Shown piece after piece: positions 30,881 to 40,333 of a DNA stretch of 64,000 nt. Origin of the DNA: SAR202 cluster bacterium bin127 (GTDB lineage: Bacteria > Chloroflexota > Dehalococcoidia > Lucifugimonadales > Lucifugimonadaceae); the NCBI GenBank assembly GCA_002239045.1, contig MPNN01000009.1:25569-89568 (forward strand), in the 5' to 3' direction. The translations under genes were made by a program, and so were the position numbers. The notes beneath the pieces were generated by a model. That model ran no database searches and was not told the origin of the DNA. It worked only from the letters and a program-made list of their open reading frames with translations. How positions within the stretch are numbered: the stretch's first letter is position 1; each line of letters opens with the position of its first letter.

Positions 30881-31303
30881 TCAATCCTCGATCAAAATAT
30901 GACCATCATCTCCTACAGGAAGCAACTCTATAGCCTCCTCACTAAAAGGTACATCATCATACGGCATTGCGCGCCAACCTCTCGCACGAGCAGTATCATC
31001 ATGCGTCGGGGACTTACGATTCTTCCCTTCCTGCTTCCTTCTGTATGCGCGCGCTTCGTAGACAAACAAGGCCATACGAAGATGCCAAATTGCGTCCTGT
31101 GTTTCAACGCACGGGATTATCTCATTCAAGTAGATAGTCCTATGGATCAAAGCGCGCAAAACCTCTTGAGTTTGTAGACCGTCCCATTCCTGGTCATAAC
31201 GCACCGCACCTCCAGACCGTTTCATAAAACTTATCTGCTGAGTACCTTCCCCGCGTCCGGTTTCTTCTAGTTCGTAGATATGACCGTCGTCAAGAACTTT
31301 CAT
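30881..31303 (-). CDS. Conserved phage protein of unknown function
   Basis: A 140-residue protein of a pattern seen in phage replication regions: MKVLDDGHIYELEE at the start, ISFMKRSGGAVRYDQEWDG, TQEVLRALIHRTIYLNEI and LRMALFVYEARAYRRKQEG. Function is unknown. The gene is AT-richer than its neighbours and lies between the two helicase genes. Confidence 0.6.
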   Translation of the reverse strand: MKVLDDGHIYELEETGRGEGTQQISFMKRSGGAVRYDQEWDGLQTQEVLRALIHRTIYLNEIIPCVETQDAIWHLRMALFVYEARAYRRKQEGKNRKSPTHDDTARARGWRAMPYDDVPFSEEAIELLPVGDDGHILIED

Positions 31304-31306
31304 GAA

Positions 31307-32716
31307 TCAATCCTCCTCTGGGATTCCTTCTTGTGAACTCAACATCTCCCAGTATTCACGAGGCAGTAGTATGGAGTCCATGTGAAATTTGCCCATCTCG
31401 TACGCCTGCGATATCAACACACTGAACCTGTCCTCCTCGGACCTAGCATTTGTCACCGTTAAACGTGCAAGACCAAGCTCCTTCTCCGCATCCGTTCGCG
31501 AAAATGTGACCACCGTGTCCGCTGTTCCTATCACACTCCAATCTTCGACAACGTGCTGCTCATCCACCATCTTGGCTTTAGCGGACGAGCGGTTCGCATG
31601 AATAGTGGCCACACCAGCGCAGTTAAACTCAATCATCAAACCACGAAACTCTTTTGCCAATGCACCCAAGTCCTCCCGCATACGTGCTGAGTTCATCTTC
31701 ATGAGATTCAGCATGTCCAACAACACAATGTCCGGCACGAAGTTGTGGGTGCGTTCCAGCATGATCATGAAAGTGCGTAGATTACCTACCGTGAGACTGC
31801 CTGTGGGAAACCCCTTGACTCGAATAGGTACACGCATACGTGCTATCTTGGAGGCCAGCAATTCCCTCGCGTTTTCCTGCTTCATGTTCGGGAGGTCGTC
31901 CAAGGTGATCGTCCGCAACGCCATTTCCTTCCCCGACGTATCGAACTTGTGATACTCGATACCTTTGGGATACGGCTTAGAAGTCATCGAAAACATGGCC
32001 TGCATATACCGCTTGGAGGTAAGGTTCTCCGACATCTCCAAAGTGATATGCAGCACCTTAAAACGGCGCATCATCGCGTTCACGCCCATGGAAACCATGA
32101 GCCACGTTTTACCACGTTTCGGAGGTGCCATGAAAAGAAACAACTGACCACGAGCAGGGCCTACCCCCATGCGATCTAGTGTTTTGATACCGGTAGGAAA
32201 CACCTCGTCTATGTCGTCGAAAAAACGAAGTGCCTGGTCTGGGTCCGTAAGGTCGATGCCCGGGTCGAAAGCGTCCACGCGCTTTCGCATCCCTTTATCC
32301 AGTTCCTGCTCTGCCGCCTCCAAGTCACCGTCCAATAGAAGACGGGACGCCTCCATGATCGAACCCTTGAGAGCCTGCGCCTTTACGAACTCACGAAGAC
32401 GCGAAAGTACGTACTTCGCATTGATACCTTCTTGTGCGGTAAACAAGCGGTTCAATAAACGCTCGTATATATCCGCCTTGCGCTTATCCTCCCCGTTCAA
32501 TTCGTCCTCAAGTTCATCCGCTATGTGCTCGCCTATCGCCTCCCCGAATGAATCAAAGTAGTCTATCGCCTTGGTTGCGATGTCCCGGTAGAACCTTGAA
32601 TCAAACGCCTCTACCGGCACCAAGGAACGAATGAGTGGAGCGTGTTCGGCGTTGAACACCAACAAGCAGAGGACGTTTTCCTGCAACGCTCCACTGAGTT
32701 TTTGATCTGGTTCCAT
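31307..32716 (-). CDS. Replicative DNA helicase, DnaB-like
   Basis: A 469-residue hexameric helicase. The N-terminal 150 residues are helical. The RecA-like core has Walker A FMAPPKRGKTWL (around 195-206), an HITLEMSENLTSKRYMQ region, and a VPDIVLLDMLNLMK Walker B. It would unwind DNA at the fork and load primase, whose gene is at 52.7 kb. It is immediately downstream of the flap exonuclease gene. Confidence 0.9.
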   Translation of the reverse strand: MEPDQKLSGALQENVLCLLVFNAEHAPLIRSLVPVEAFDSRFYRDIATKAIDYFDSFGEAIGEHIADELEDELNGEDKRKADIYERLLNRLFTAQEGINAKYVLSRLREFVKAQALKGSIMEASRLLLDGDLEAAEQELDKGMRKRVDAFDPGIDLTDPDQALRFFDDIDEVFPTGIKTLDRMGVGPARGQLFLFMAPPKRGKTWLMVSMGVNAMMRRFKVLHITLEMSENLTSKRYMQAMFSMTSKPYPKGIEYHKFDTSGKEMALRTITLDDLPNMKQENARELLASKIARMRVPIRVKGFPTGSLTVGNLRTFMIMLERTHNFVPDIVLLDMLNLMKMNSARMREDLGALAKEFRGLMIEFNCAGVATIHANRSSAKAKMVDEQHVVEDWSVIGTADTVVTFSRTDAEKELGLARLTVTNARSEEDRFSVLISQAYEMGKFHMDSILLPREYWEMLSSQEGIPEED

Positions 32717-32722
32717 GTAACC

Positions 32723-33661
32723 TCACTCGTAGGTTGTTCCGTGCCTGCGGATGTTTTGCTTCAACGTCTGCACCGCTTCCATCATTAACGGACTATACTC
32801 GATTCCGTATGTATGCAACCACCGCATGAAGGTACGTTCCTCCGGGTGCATCATGTCAATCCTGTCCATGATGAAAGCAGTTTCTACACCCGGGTGAGGC
32901 AGAATAATGAGTGGCATATTTCGATCCATGAAATCTACCAATACCACTATATCACTATCCTCCAGTTCCTTATCTTTCGCAAGATCTTTCACAAGGGCGA
33001 CCGCTTTCTTCGGGCCAATGCCCTTTATGCCTGGCACCCCATTGTGGGAACCCATAAGGGACAACACCTCGGCCCACTTGTCAGGTGCGATTCCAAACTC
33101 TTGCACGAAGTCCTCCCGTCCGTACAAGTTCCCTTTCTTGCGTACCATGTACACTTCGTGACCGTCAAGCAGCTGGTACAAGTCCGAGTCATACGAGAGG
33201 ATGATCGTGCGTTCGAACTCGCACGAAAATTCCCGCACCCCGCACGCGATCAAGTCGTCGGCTTCCAGCCCCTCCACAGCGTGAAAAGGAATGCCCAAGG
33301 AAACCAGAGCCACCTTGAAACGTTCGCACGAATCGCGCGCAAGAGCTTTGATAGAAAGCCCATGGTCGTGGCTACCTTCCAAGCCCATGTTCTTGGCGTG
33401 CTGTGTCATGTGAGAGGCTTGGGTAGATTCGCGAAACACCCTCCCGGACTTGTACGTAGGAAGCTCCTTAGACCTCCAATAAGGAGGGTGGTCGTAGCAC
33501 ACGACCACCGCAGAGGGGCTGTACTTCTGAATGGCGCTACACAACATCTGCACCATCCCGTACAGCGCCCCCGTAAACATCCCACCCGAGGACAGGGTGG
33601 GATGCGCGAACATGGACCGATAGACAGCCATTGAGGCGTCTACCAAGAGTAGAGTTCTCAC
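32723..33661 (-). CDS. 5-prime to 3-prime exonuclease/flap endonuclease
   Basis: A 312-residue FEN-type nuclease starting at a GTG (RTLLLVDASMAVYRSM, Asp8). VVVCYDHPPYWR, EGLEADDLIA, TIILSYDSDLYQLL and NGVPGIKGIGPKKAVALVKDL (the metal-binding acidic residues and H3TH motif) are all present. It would remove RNA primers from Okazaki fragments, as in T4 and T5. A longer open frame upstream runs over the end of queE and was not used. Confidence 0.85.
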   Translation of the reverse strand: MRTLLLVDASMAVYRSMFAHPTLSSGGMFTGALYGMVQMLCSAIQKYSPSAVVVCYDHPPYWRSKELPTYKSGRVFRESTQASHMTQHAKNMGLEGSHDHGLSIKALARDSCERFKVALVSLGIPFHAVEGLEADDLIACGVREFSCEFERTIILSYDSDLYQLLDGHEVYMVRKKGNLYGREDFVQEFGIAPDKWAEVLSLMGSHNGVPGIKGIGPKKAVALVKDLAKDKELEDSDIVVLVDFMDRNMPLIILPHPGVETAFIMDRIDMMHPEERTFMRWLHTYGIEYSPLMMEAVQTLKQNIRRHGTTYE

Positions 33662-33669
33662 ACCATTCT

Positions 33670-34569
33670 CTAGGAGTGGTGAAGTCCTCCCCTCTGAACT
33701 GCCGTCAGATCCGACTCGTTGTTCGTCGAGGATTGGCGCACGTCGGCGAGTACGTCCTCCCATTTCACACCCTCCTCTTCGTCGCGTGCGTTGTCGTCCC
33801 AAATGTACTTGTGTCCCTGGATGTTCATGCCGATCTGCCGGCATATGGGGTCGTCGTGGTTCTTGAGGGACTCTGCAAGAAGGAACGGGGTCATCTTGGA
33901 TTCAGAACCTGGGGTGTCCGTCACCACCGGAGACGCGACAAGACGAGGCATCCAGCCACGCTTCCAGGTGGTGTGGCTAAGGAAGCGCATATGTCGGGCA
34001 ACCTTGACCATTTCTTCGAAGTCGTTGCTGTCTCCGACCACGAACTTGATCACGTCCCAGTCGTCCATGTTGCTGTAGTTCGGCCACATGAATGGCTTGA
34101 GGGCGTGCGCCGACGGGAGCTTGTAGTCCACGACGAATGACATCCTCGCCCGGTTAGCGTTCTTGGACAACCAATCGGAAAAATCATACATACATTCCGT
34201 ACCCGAGGTTTCCATGCTGACGTTGAATCCCCGGTTGATCATGTCCGCCACAAATGTTCGCAGCGCAACGCTGTCCTGTTCCAGAGGTTCGCCTCCCGTG
34301 ATAGAGATCTTCGTCGCGCCTTGCATCATCTCCATAACCAACGAGGACAGCTCCGGGGGCGTCACAAGCTCACCCTGCTTGATCGACCACGAGTACTTGG
34401 TGTCACACCATCGGCACCCCACCCTGCACCCTGTCAATCGAACGAAGACGGTCCACGTGCCCATGTGGAATCCCGTCGCCTCTCCGTCCACCGTCAGGAA
34501 GACACCGAGTACATTGAGCTTGCCAGGCTCGTCTGCTCGCTCCGACCACTGTTCACTTTCTGGGTTCAT
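33670..34569 (-). CDS. queE: QueE, 7-carboxy-7-deazaguanine synthase
   Basis: A 299-residue radical SAM enzyme. CRVGCRWC (Cys48, 52, 55) binds the 4Fe-4S cluster, SITGGEPLEQ is the SAM-binding GGEP motif, and the TWTVFVRLTGC start is typical of QueE. It converts 6-carboxytetrahydropterin to 7-carboxy-7-deazaguanine, third step from GTP to preQ0. It is paired with queD just upstream; the other steps lie at 47.5-49.9 kb. It is longer than many bacterial QueE proteins because of a C-terminal extension. Confidence 0.9.
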   Translation of the reverse strand: MNPESEQWSERADEPGKLNVLGVFLTVDGEATGFHMGTWTVFVRLTGCRVGCRWCDTKYSWSIKQGELVTPPELSSLVMEMMQGATKISITGGEPLEQDSVALRTFVADMINRGFNVSMETSGTECMYDFSDWLSKNANRARMSFVVDYKLPSAHALKPFMWPNYSNMDDWDVIKFVVGDSNDFEEMVKVARHMRFLSHTTWKRGWMPRLVASPVVTDTPGSESKMTPFLLAESLKNHDDPICRQIGMNIQGHKYIWDDNARDEEEGVKWEDVLADVRQSSTNNESDLTAVQRGGLHHS

Positions 34570-34570
34570 C

Positions 34571-35056
34571 TCACACCTCCGCTGCTGAAGTACAGGTTTC
34601 GTTGACGATCACTTTCACAGATGCGACACTTGGATTCCTCGTTCGCAAGTCCTCCCAAAGCACCTTCTTCGCATACAGTGCCATATTTTCCGAAGTCGGG
34701 TTTGCGTCTACCACTACAACACGCGTTTCACCACCCGGAATAGGAGCCAGCATAGCGCCGATTTCCATTCCCAAATCCGACGCATAGCCCACCAAAGGAT
34801 CCAGCTCGTGCAGCACAATAGCGTGATCAAAAAGGTCATGGATTCGAGAGTTCAAAACCTGTTTGATGTCTCCAAAGTCAATGGCCAATCCATTGGACAT
34901 GAGACCGCACCGCACCTTCACTGTCCACTGCCAGGAGTGACCGTGAATGTGCGCGCACTTTCCCGCGTAGTTTGTGAGCCTGTGTGCTGTTTCAGTGGTG
35001 ATGGTTTTGGACACCACAATGGTGTGATCCAACTCGGGAACCTGCAAAAGTTTCAT
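34571..35056 (-). CDS. queD: QueD, 6-carboxytetrahydropterin synthase
   Basis: A 161-residue member of the PTPS/QueD family. TAHRLTNYAGKCAHIHGHSW gives zinc ligands His25, His38 and His40 and the catalytic Cys34. LFDHAIVLHELDP and NPTSENMA complete the site. It makes 6-carboxytetrahydropterin from dihydroneopterin triphosphate supplied by FolE. The ATG at 35056 is best spaced from GGGAGGA; an ATG two codons earlier overlaps the sbcC-like stop as ATGA. Confidence 0.9.
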   Translation of the reverse strand: MKLLQVPELDHTIVVSKTITTETAHRLTNYAGKCAHIHGHSWQWTVKVRCGLMSNGLAIDFGDIKQVLNSRIHDLFDHAIVLHELDPLVGYASDLGMEIGAMLAPIPGGETRVVVVDANPTSENMALYAKKVLWEDLRTRNPSVASVKVIVNETCTSAAEV

Positions 35057-35058
35057 CT

Positions 35059-36900
35059 TCATTCCTCCCATAGAAACTGGCTGCCGTGCTCATCCTTTAC
35101 CACTGTCGCCACTCCATCGAATGAACCGGCATTCAGAGAACGGTGATCCACCAACCAGACCACCTTGCTTGTGCGTCGGGCGCGTTCCTTGAGTGCGTCC
35201 AACAACATGACTATACCATCTGTACTTAACCATGTGCAAGGTTCATCCCACACCTCAAAGTTCCATTGTGAGGATGTGAAATCTTGCACCATGTCGGACA
35301 GCCCCATGGCTACAGCGAGACGTAGCCTCTGGGCCTCCCCACCACTCCACGCTTCGAAAGGAACAGGGCCTTCGTTATGCGGGGAATGCACCATGGCGTG
35401 AAAGCCTTTGGTCACCGTACCGCTTTTGTTTTCACGGTCCAATGAGAACTCAACGTGCCATTCAGGAAGTCCCAAGTCGGTAAGATTCACGGCGCATTCG
35501 TTTTCAAGACGCTTCATTACTTCCCCGATCATTTCCAATCGAATCTGACCAAACCCCTTCGACCAAAACGAGGACATCGCTGCCTCTCGTCCGAACGTAT
35601 CCCTAGCTTCCATTTCACGACCGCGGCGTCGGTAGTGCTTACCCAGATCCTTTCTCCGTTCCCTGTCCCGCATTTCGAATGGATTGGTGCGGGTCTCCAA
35701 CTCCCGGAGCTTTCTTTCTGTGACGTCCCGTTCTGAAACTATAGGGGCTCTGGACACCCGTGCGGCTCTGGCATCTGCTGTCTGAGTAGCCAAGGTCCTG
35801 GATGCACTTTCGTATTCGGCACGTACCTCCTGTAACGATTCCTCCAATTCGCGCACAGTAATCGCCAGCTCTTTTCGTTCCTTGTCCAGTATTCGATACT
35901 GAGCCGCCAACTGGAACATCTGCTTTTCAATTTCCTTGCGAATGTCTACGTGCCGACCTCCCAATAGGTCAGATCCACACGTCGGGCACTTGACCTCTTT
36001 GTTCACCAGGTCGAAATCCTTTACCGCCTTTTCGTGCTCGTTGCGGGCTACCGCTGCTTTGCTGAGAGCCTCTTTGTGTCGTCGCGATTCGTCGGACAGG
36101 GCACGTTGCAGCTCCTCCACTTCCTGCTGTTTATCTTTGACTTGCTTTTGCAGACCCTTGTTCTTTGATCGGTTCTCCGATTCGATGGAGTCCAGCTTCG
36201 CTATGTCAGAGTTCAAACGATTCAATCGAACTCGTACCTGTTCTTCTTCGGACTTGCGGTCCTCTTCGAACTTGTCTATCTGCTCCTGCAGCGACATGGA
36301 CCGTAGAGCGTCGATAGACCCGTTCAGACGCTCGACCTCCTTATCAAACCTTTCCCTTTGCTTCGCAGCCGTATTGGACGTCTTCGAAGCGTGATCTCTG
36401 GCCCGGTCCCATACGTCCAGATTCAGCAATGTGGATATGAACGAAGCACGTTCCATAGATGAGTAATCCAGAAACGTCTTTGCACCCTGACCAATGTACA
36501 CCGAGTGAAGGAACTGCGACATATCGCATTGAATCAGATTCTCTACAACCTCCTGGTCGGTCGGCTCTCCGTCCAGTAGCAGCTTGTTCGGCTTCCAGGT
36601 GCGGGTTACAGTGTGCGGGACTCCATCCACCTCGAGCGCGCATGTGACGCCCGGAGAGTGCCCTGCATCCCACGTCGCCATGGAGGTGGACCGCAAACCG
36701 TTCGGATATCGATCATAGAGAGCCCAGCACAAGGCTCCCCATAGCGAACTCTTGCCCGTACCGTTCGCACCTACAAGGGGTTCCACTTCATTACGTCCAC
36801 CGAGCAGATACAGCCCCGGTCTAGAAGGAAACTCCACATGCTCCGGGGACACGAATGATCGGAACGCATAGAGCTCCATATCGCACAGTCGAATGCTCAT
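35059..36900 (-). CDS. SbcC/Rad50-like recombination ATPase
   Basis: A 613-residue SMC-type ATPase. Walker A is GANGTGKSS (44-52), a long coiled coil spans about 175-430 and is broken by the zinc hook CPTCG (Cys305, Cys308), the ABC signature is WSGGEAQRLRLAVAMG, and Walker B is EVWDEPCTWLS. T4 gp46 is the functional model: with the SbcD-like nuclease it resects ends for recombination-dependent replication. It is coupled to that partner by a four-base overlap. Confidence 0.9.
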   Translation of the reverse strand: MSIRLCDMELYAFRSFVSPEHVEFPSRPGLYLLGGRNEVEPLVGANGTGKSSLWGALCWALYDRYPNGLRSTSMATWDAGHSPGVTCALEVDGVPHTVTRTWKPNKLLLDGEPTDQEVVENLIQCDMSQFLHSVYIGQGAKTFLDYSSMERASFISTLLNLDVWDRARDHASKTSNTAAKQRERFDKEVERLNGSIDALRSMSLQEQIDKFEEDRKSEEEQVRVRLNRLNSDIAKLDSIESENRSKNKGLQKQVKDKQQEVEELQRALSDESRRHKEALSKAAVARNEHEKAVKDFDLVNKEVKCPTCGSDLLGGRHVDIRKEIEKQMFQLAAQYRILDKERKELAITVRELEESLQEVRAEYESASRTLATQTADARAARVSRAPIVSERDVTERKLRELETRTNPFEMRDRERRKDLGKHYRRRGREMEARDTFGREAAMSSFWSKGFGQIRLEMIGEVMKRLENECAVNLTDLGLPEWHVEFSLDRENKSGTVTKGFHAMVHSPHNEGPVPFEAWSGGEAQRLRLAVAMGLSDMVQDFTSSQWNFEVWDEPCTWLSTDGIVMLLDALKERARRTSKVVWLVDHRSLNAGSFDGVATVVKDEHGSQFLWEE

Positions 36901-37943
36901 TTTTCACGTGCTTCCTGCAGCAATTTGATACCGTGCTCAATCGTTTCCTCATCCGCGATCATATCCTCTCCATACGTCCGAATAGCCGCAGCAGGCTCGC
37001 CCCTGCCGGTGATTTCCTGCGTCTGTACATCATCACCCCGCATTGCGGTTGATCCCGGCAGGGGACGCCTCAGCCTGTGTTTCGGCTTGACGATTTCCAT
37101 ACCTTGAATGACGACGCCTCGCGCTGTGCAGTACTCCACAACCTGCTGACGAATGGACCTAAAGTCCATGGATGTTAAGTCCATGTCGATTCGTATCTTC
37201 AGCATGTTGCCAGGCTTCAAAGCGTCGTTTCCCATCAACTCGCTTGCGTTCCTAAGTGTGAGGACGAAACGTTCCGGGAAATCCAGATGCACGTCCGAAG
37301 CAACGCCTTGTGAATCGAAGTGGAGGACGCGTGGTTTGAAACGGTCCCCGAAGTGAACGTGGTAAGGGCTTCCGACGTACACAATGTCCCCGACCTTCTG
37401 AGGAACGTGGACGTCTCCGCTCAACACCAGACAGTCCTTTCTCACTCCAAGCACTGGGTCGATACCTGGCACCTTGTAACCATTCGATACGATGGACCCG
37501 TTTGCTGTTTCGTGTATCAAGACGCAATCGTACTTGGAGAAGTCCCACGACTTCCAATCAATCTTCGGAGTGCGCGTATGTGGAAGGCACAACATACCTC
37601 CACGTAACTCGCCGGGTACGTCTACATAGGTCACACCAGGAATGTCATCCAACCACTTGAAGAATGCCGGTCCTGTCCTGTAGTCGTGATTACCTTTCAG
37701 AATCACCACGTTCATTGACTTCGCCAACACCCTGACACGCTTCCAAACGTCATTAACAAACTCTGCTGAATGGTGGTCTTTAGCGTCCGTCAGGTCCCCT
37801 AAAATGTACAACCAATCCGCTGTAACCTCTTCCGCCAAGGACAGCAACTCCGAAAAGATCTTCCACCTATACTTAGCGTGTTTTGCTTCCGAAAGGTGGA
37901 GGTCCGTGGTGACGATGGAATTGGCGAGTAGTTTGCACTGCAT
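36897..37943 (-). CDS. SbcD/Mre11-like metallophosphatase nuclease
   Basis: A 348-residue calcineurin-like nuclease, T4 gp47 type. Metal motifs are TTDLHLSE, LGDLTDAKDHHS, LKGNHDYR, CVLIHET and SGDVHVPQ. The C-terminal third is a DNA-binding and SbcC-contact region. Two consecutive ATG codons (37946 and 37943) follow GGGGAAGG; the second is better spaced. Confidence 0.9.
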   Translation of the reverse strand: MQCKLLANSIVTTDLHLSEAKHAKYRWKIFSELLSLAEEVTADWLYILGDLTDAKDHHSAEFVNDVWKRVRVLAKSMNVVILKGNHDYRTGPAFFKWLDDIPGVTYVDVPGELRGGMLCLPHTRTPKIDWKSWDFSKYDCVLIHETANGSIVSNGYKVPGIDPVLGVRKDCLVLSGDVHVPQKVGDIVYVGSPYHVHFGDRFKPRVLHFDSQGVASDVHLDFPERFVLTLRNASELMGNDALKPGNMLKIRIDMDLTSMDFRSIRQQVVEYCTARGVVIQGMEIVKPKHRLRRPLPGSTAMRGDDVQTQEITGRGEPAAAIRTYGEDMIADEETIEHGIKLLQEAREK

Positions 37944-38530
37944 CATCCTTCCCCAATAATCGCTTTGCGATACAGACGGGCGCTCTCCACGAACTTGGTT
38001 ACGTGGACATGATTAAGTATCGTGGACAAAGGTACTATGGATACGTCCTGCCCATTGATAATCCACTTTGACAGAGGTTGGGTAACACCTTCAAGCAGAA
38101 AAGTGGACGCCGCGAGAAGATCCACACCATTGTCCTCTCGCATGATCAGCAAGGGAATGCGACATGCTGACTGGCTGACAGCCTGATTCCAAAATTCCTG
38201 AATGTTGCACTTCACACCCGGGTTAAACATAGAACGCCACTGCAGCAGCCTCACCCTCTTGCATTCCACCGCGAATGTTTCGAAGAAAGGGAACGCCTCT
38301 GTCATTACAGGAATCAGGTCCCCGACATGAGTTTCCGCGGCGTCACCTCCCTTCGCCTGCATGGTGGCCTTGGCTCCGGACGCCGCAGACCTCCAAACAG
38401 CGTCCTCGGTGGAATCGTTAGTGATCCACAAGGACAGCTCTTTTGCGCACCACCTCTCGTACCCGCCTCCTTTTGCTGCTGACTTGCGGCCACCGCCTTT
38501 CGATTTTGCGCTTGCCTTCTTCTTGACCAT
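37943..38530 (-). CDS. PD-(D/E)XK nuclease, resolvase-like
   Basis: A 195-residue protein with a Lys/Gly-rich start and a PD-(D/E)XK core: YERWCAKELS (Glu25), HVGDLIPV (Asp71) and FAVECKR (Glu89, Lys91). The layout resembles phage Holliday-junction resolvases or small recombination nucleases. It lies directly before the SbcD-like gene in the recombination cluster. Its start overlaps the end of the upstream gene by 113 bases. Confidence 0.65.
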   Translation of the reverse strand: MVKKKASAKSKGGGRKSAAKGGGYERWCAKELSLWITNDSTEDAVWRSAASGAKATMQAKGGDAAETHVGDLIPVMTEAFPFFETFAVECKRVRLLQWRSMFNPGVKCNIQEFWNQAVSQSACRIPLLIMREDNGVDLLAASTFLLEGVTQPLSKWIINGQDVSIVPLSTILNHVHVTKFVESARLYRKAIIGEG

Positions 38531-39080
38531 TTGGTTTGTCCTCGAATACGTGGTTCATTAACAAACAGAATCTGGTGCGTGTGTAAAAATCCCTAAACCT
38601 GCCGTATGAAGAGCCCAACCTGCCCCACCGAAACCAACGCCAGAACGTGCTGCGAGATATGTGCACCATGTGGCATGCGTCGTTCAAGTAGTATCTTCCG
38701 TAAAGAAACTGAAGCAAGTAATCCGTAAGGGACATCCCGTACTTCTGATATACCTTGGAATCAATGAACCTCTGCGGTCCGTGCAGTTCCCTGACAGGTC
38801 CAAGCTCTGTATGTCGGGCAAGCTGCTCAGTTATGGTTTCGTAGAAATGAGTACAGTGCCTCTGCAGCACATGATTACCCACGAAGTCACGCGTCTCACT
38901 AGCCGGGGCTTTGTGCATCATGGCCCCGGCCGTCATCCACCTCTGATAGAGGGAATAGTCCACCCCCGCTTCTGAAAGAATCTGCTGAAGATAGTACGGG
39001 GTGTGTGCTACGTTCTTGTGACCCCTTATCGTTTTCAGAACGAGCTTGGTGACTTCGTAATTCGGGATGTATGGGCTCAC
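38418..39080 (-). CDS. Protein of unknown function with a possible HTH
   Basis: A 220-residue basic protein. LNDACHMVHISRSTFWRWFRWG reads as a helix-turn-helix (ACHMVHISRSTFWRW), and the last 40 residues are very basic (GKRKIERRWPQVSSKRRRVR). It is coupled by four bases to the RecA-like gene and overlaps the nuclease gene by 113 bases in another frame. It may be a DNA-binding partner of either. Confidence 0.5.
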   Translation of the reverse strand: MSPYIPNYEVTKLVLKTIRGHKNVAHTPYYLQQILSEAGVDYSLYQRWMTAGAMMHKAPASETRDFVGNHVLQRHCTHFYETITEQLARHTELGPVRELHGPQRFIDSKVYQKYGMSLTDYLLQFLYGRYYLNDACHMVHISRSTFWRWFRWGRLGSSYGRFRDFYTRTRFCLLMNHVFEDKPNGQEEGKRKIERRWPQVSSKRRRVREVVRKRAVLVDH

Positions 39081-40135
39081 TCGTACTTCCCCCGTTTCGG
39101 AATAAAGCGGGTTTCAATCTCGTTCCACGCTTCTTCCGTTACTTCACTCAGAAGCGCCTTAGCATTTCCACGTATTGGACCGGGGGAGTCTCGCAACCTA
39201 GTGATCGTTTCCTTGTAGGTAGACTTCACCAACCCGAGAGACGCTATACGTGGGTCGTCGAAACCAATGGCCTTATCTAGGAACTCGGCGTGGGCCATCA
39301 TGTCGTCGATTCCATAACCGTAAATCAATGGAAGCTCTAACTCCCGGTTCGGTAACCCAGCCTTGTTTTTCCGTACTCGAATTCGAATGACTTTTCCAAC
39401 TGGTCTTTCGATTTTGCGGATGGTCTTCTTGAGCAGCTTGATCTCGGATAGCCAAACAATCTGAGATGCGTAGAAGTCCAACGCCGCGCCGCCCGACCGT
39501 GTCTTCGTGGCGCCAAACGTGACTCCTATCTTCGCCCGTGTTTGCGAAATAATGACGATGGTAACGCCAGCCTTGGAAGCCTTCGCGTTGACCTTTCGGA
39601 CCGCCTCCCCGACCTTCTTCGCACGTTCGGTGCCATAGGAATCATCGTTGATATCACGTGCCATTTCCTGGCGAGAAGAAACAGCATCGAGAGAATCCAG
39701 AATGAAAAGCAGGGGCTGCTTCTTCTTGTTGCACCAGTCGGCTGCCTCATCTAGCCACTTGTACACGTCCTCAACCAACATCACACCATGTTCATGCGGG
39801 GACGAAAGGAACTCGACCCGAGACGATGGGAGTCCGACGCAACGACCATAGGAGTGGTCAAACGCCTCCTCCGCCTCTGCGTACTTAATCGCACCTTGCG
39901 GAAAAGCCCGTGCGAAGTTCGCGGTGAGTTCTATGGCAAGAAGTGTCTTACCAGTTGAATTGTCACCTACAATGTTGATCATTCGTCGAGCGGCCCATCC
40001 TCCTCCCAAGGCACAATCAAAAACGGTGCACCCGGATGTTATGTAATCCTGTTCCTTTTCGCCTGGAGGCAGCGTCAGGTAATGACGGGCGGGCACGTGG
40101 GCCCGCCTCCTTTTCAGTCGTCTTCGTTCAGGCAC
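39077..40135 (-). CDS. RecA/UvsX-like recombinase
   Basis: A 352-residue recombinase with Walker A VGDNSTGKT (56-64), a KYAEAEEAFDHSYGRCVG segment, the Walker B LLFILDSLDAVS and the VTIVIISQTRAKIG strand. It would pair homologous DNA for repair and recombination-primed replication. It starts at a GTG after AGGAG. The N-terminal 15 residues are strongly basic. The group of recombinase, SSB, SbcC/D and mediator candidate matches T4-like recombination clusters. Confidence 0.9.
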   Translation of the reverse strand: MPERRRLKRRRAHVPARHYLTLPPGEKEQDYITSGCTVFDCALGGGWAARRMINIVGDNSTGKTLLAIELTANFARAFPQGAIKYAEAEEAFDHSYGRCVGLPSSRVEFLSSPHEHGVMLVEDVYKWLDEAADWCNKKKQPLLFILDSLDAVSSRQEMARDINDDSYGTERAKKVGEAVRKVNAKASKAGVTIVIISQTRAKIGVTFGATKTRSGGAALDFYASQIVWLSEIKLLKKTIRKIERPVGKVIRIRVRKNKAGLPNRELELPLIYGYGIDDMMAHAEFLDKAIGFDDPRIASLGLVKSTYKETITRLRDSPGPIRGNAKALLSEVTEEAWNEIETRFIPKRGKYE

Positions 40136-40144
40136 GGTGGTCTC

Positions 40145-40321
40145 CTAAATCATTCCGTTCTGGTGAGCGAACCACTCCTCCACCAACCAGTCGCCGTCGT
40201 CGTTTTCTTCCCCGACGCTTTTCGGCACCCAGGTAGGCTCGTCCTCACCGTGGTCCAGAAGAACCGCGTCGTCCGTAGAGTGGACGACGGTGGCCTCTAC
40301 CACTACTCTTTCCTTGGACAT
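40145..40321 (-). CDS. Small acidic protein
   Basis: A 58-residue acidic protein (VVVEATVVHSTDDAVLLDHG, then EENDDGDWLVEEWFAHQNG) with an excellent AAGGAGGA seven bases before its ATG. It lies between the SSB and recombinase genes in the same operon. It is predicted to be a small beta domain with an acidic tail. Function is unknown. Confidence 0.65.
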   Translation of the reverse strand: MSKERVVVEATVVHSTDDAVLLDHGEDEPTWVPKSVGEENDDGDWLVEEWFAHQNGMI

Positions 40322-40333
40322 GACAGGTCCTCC

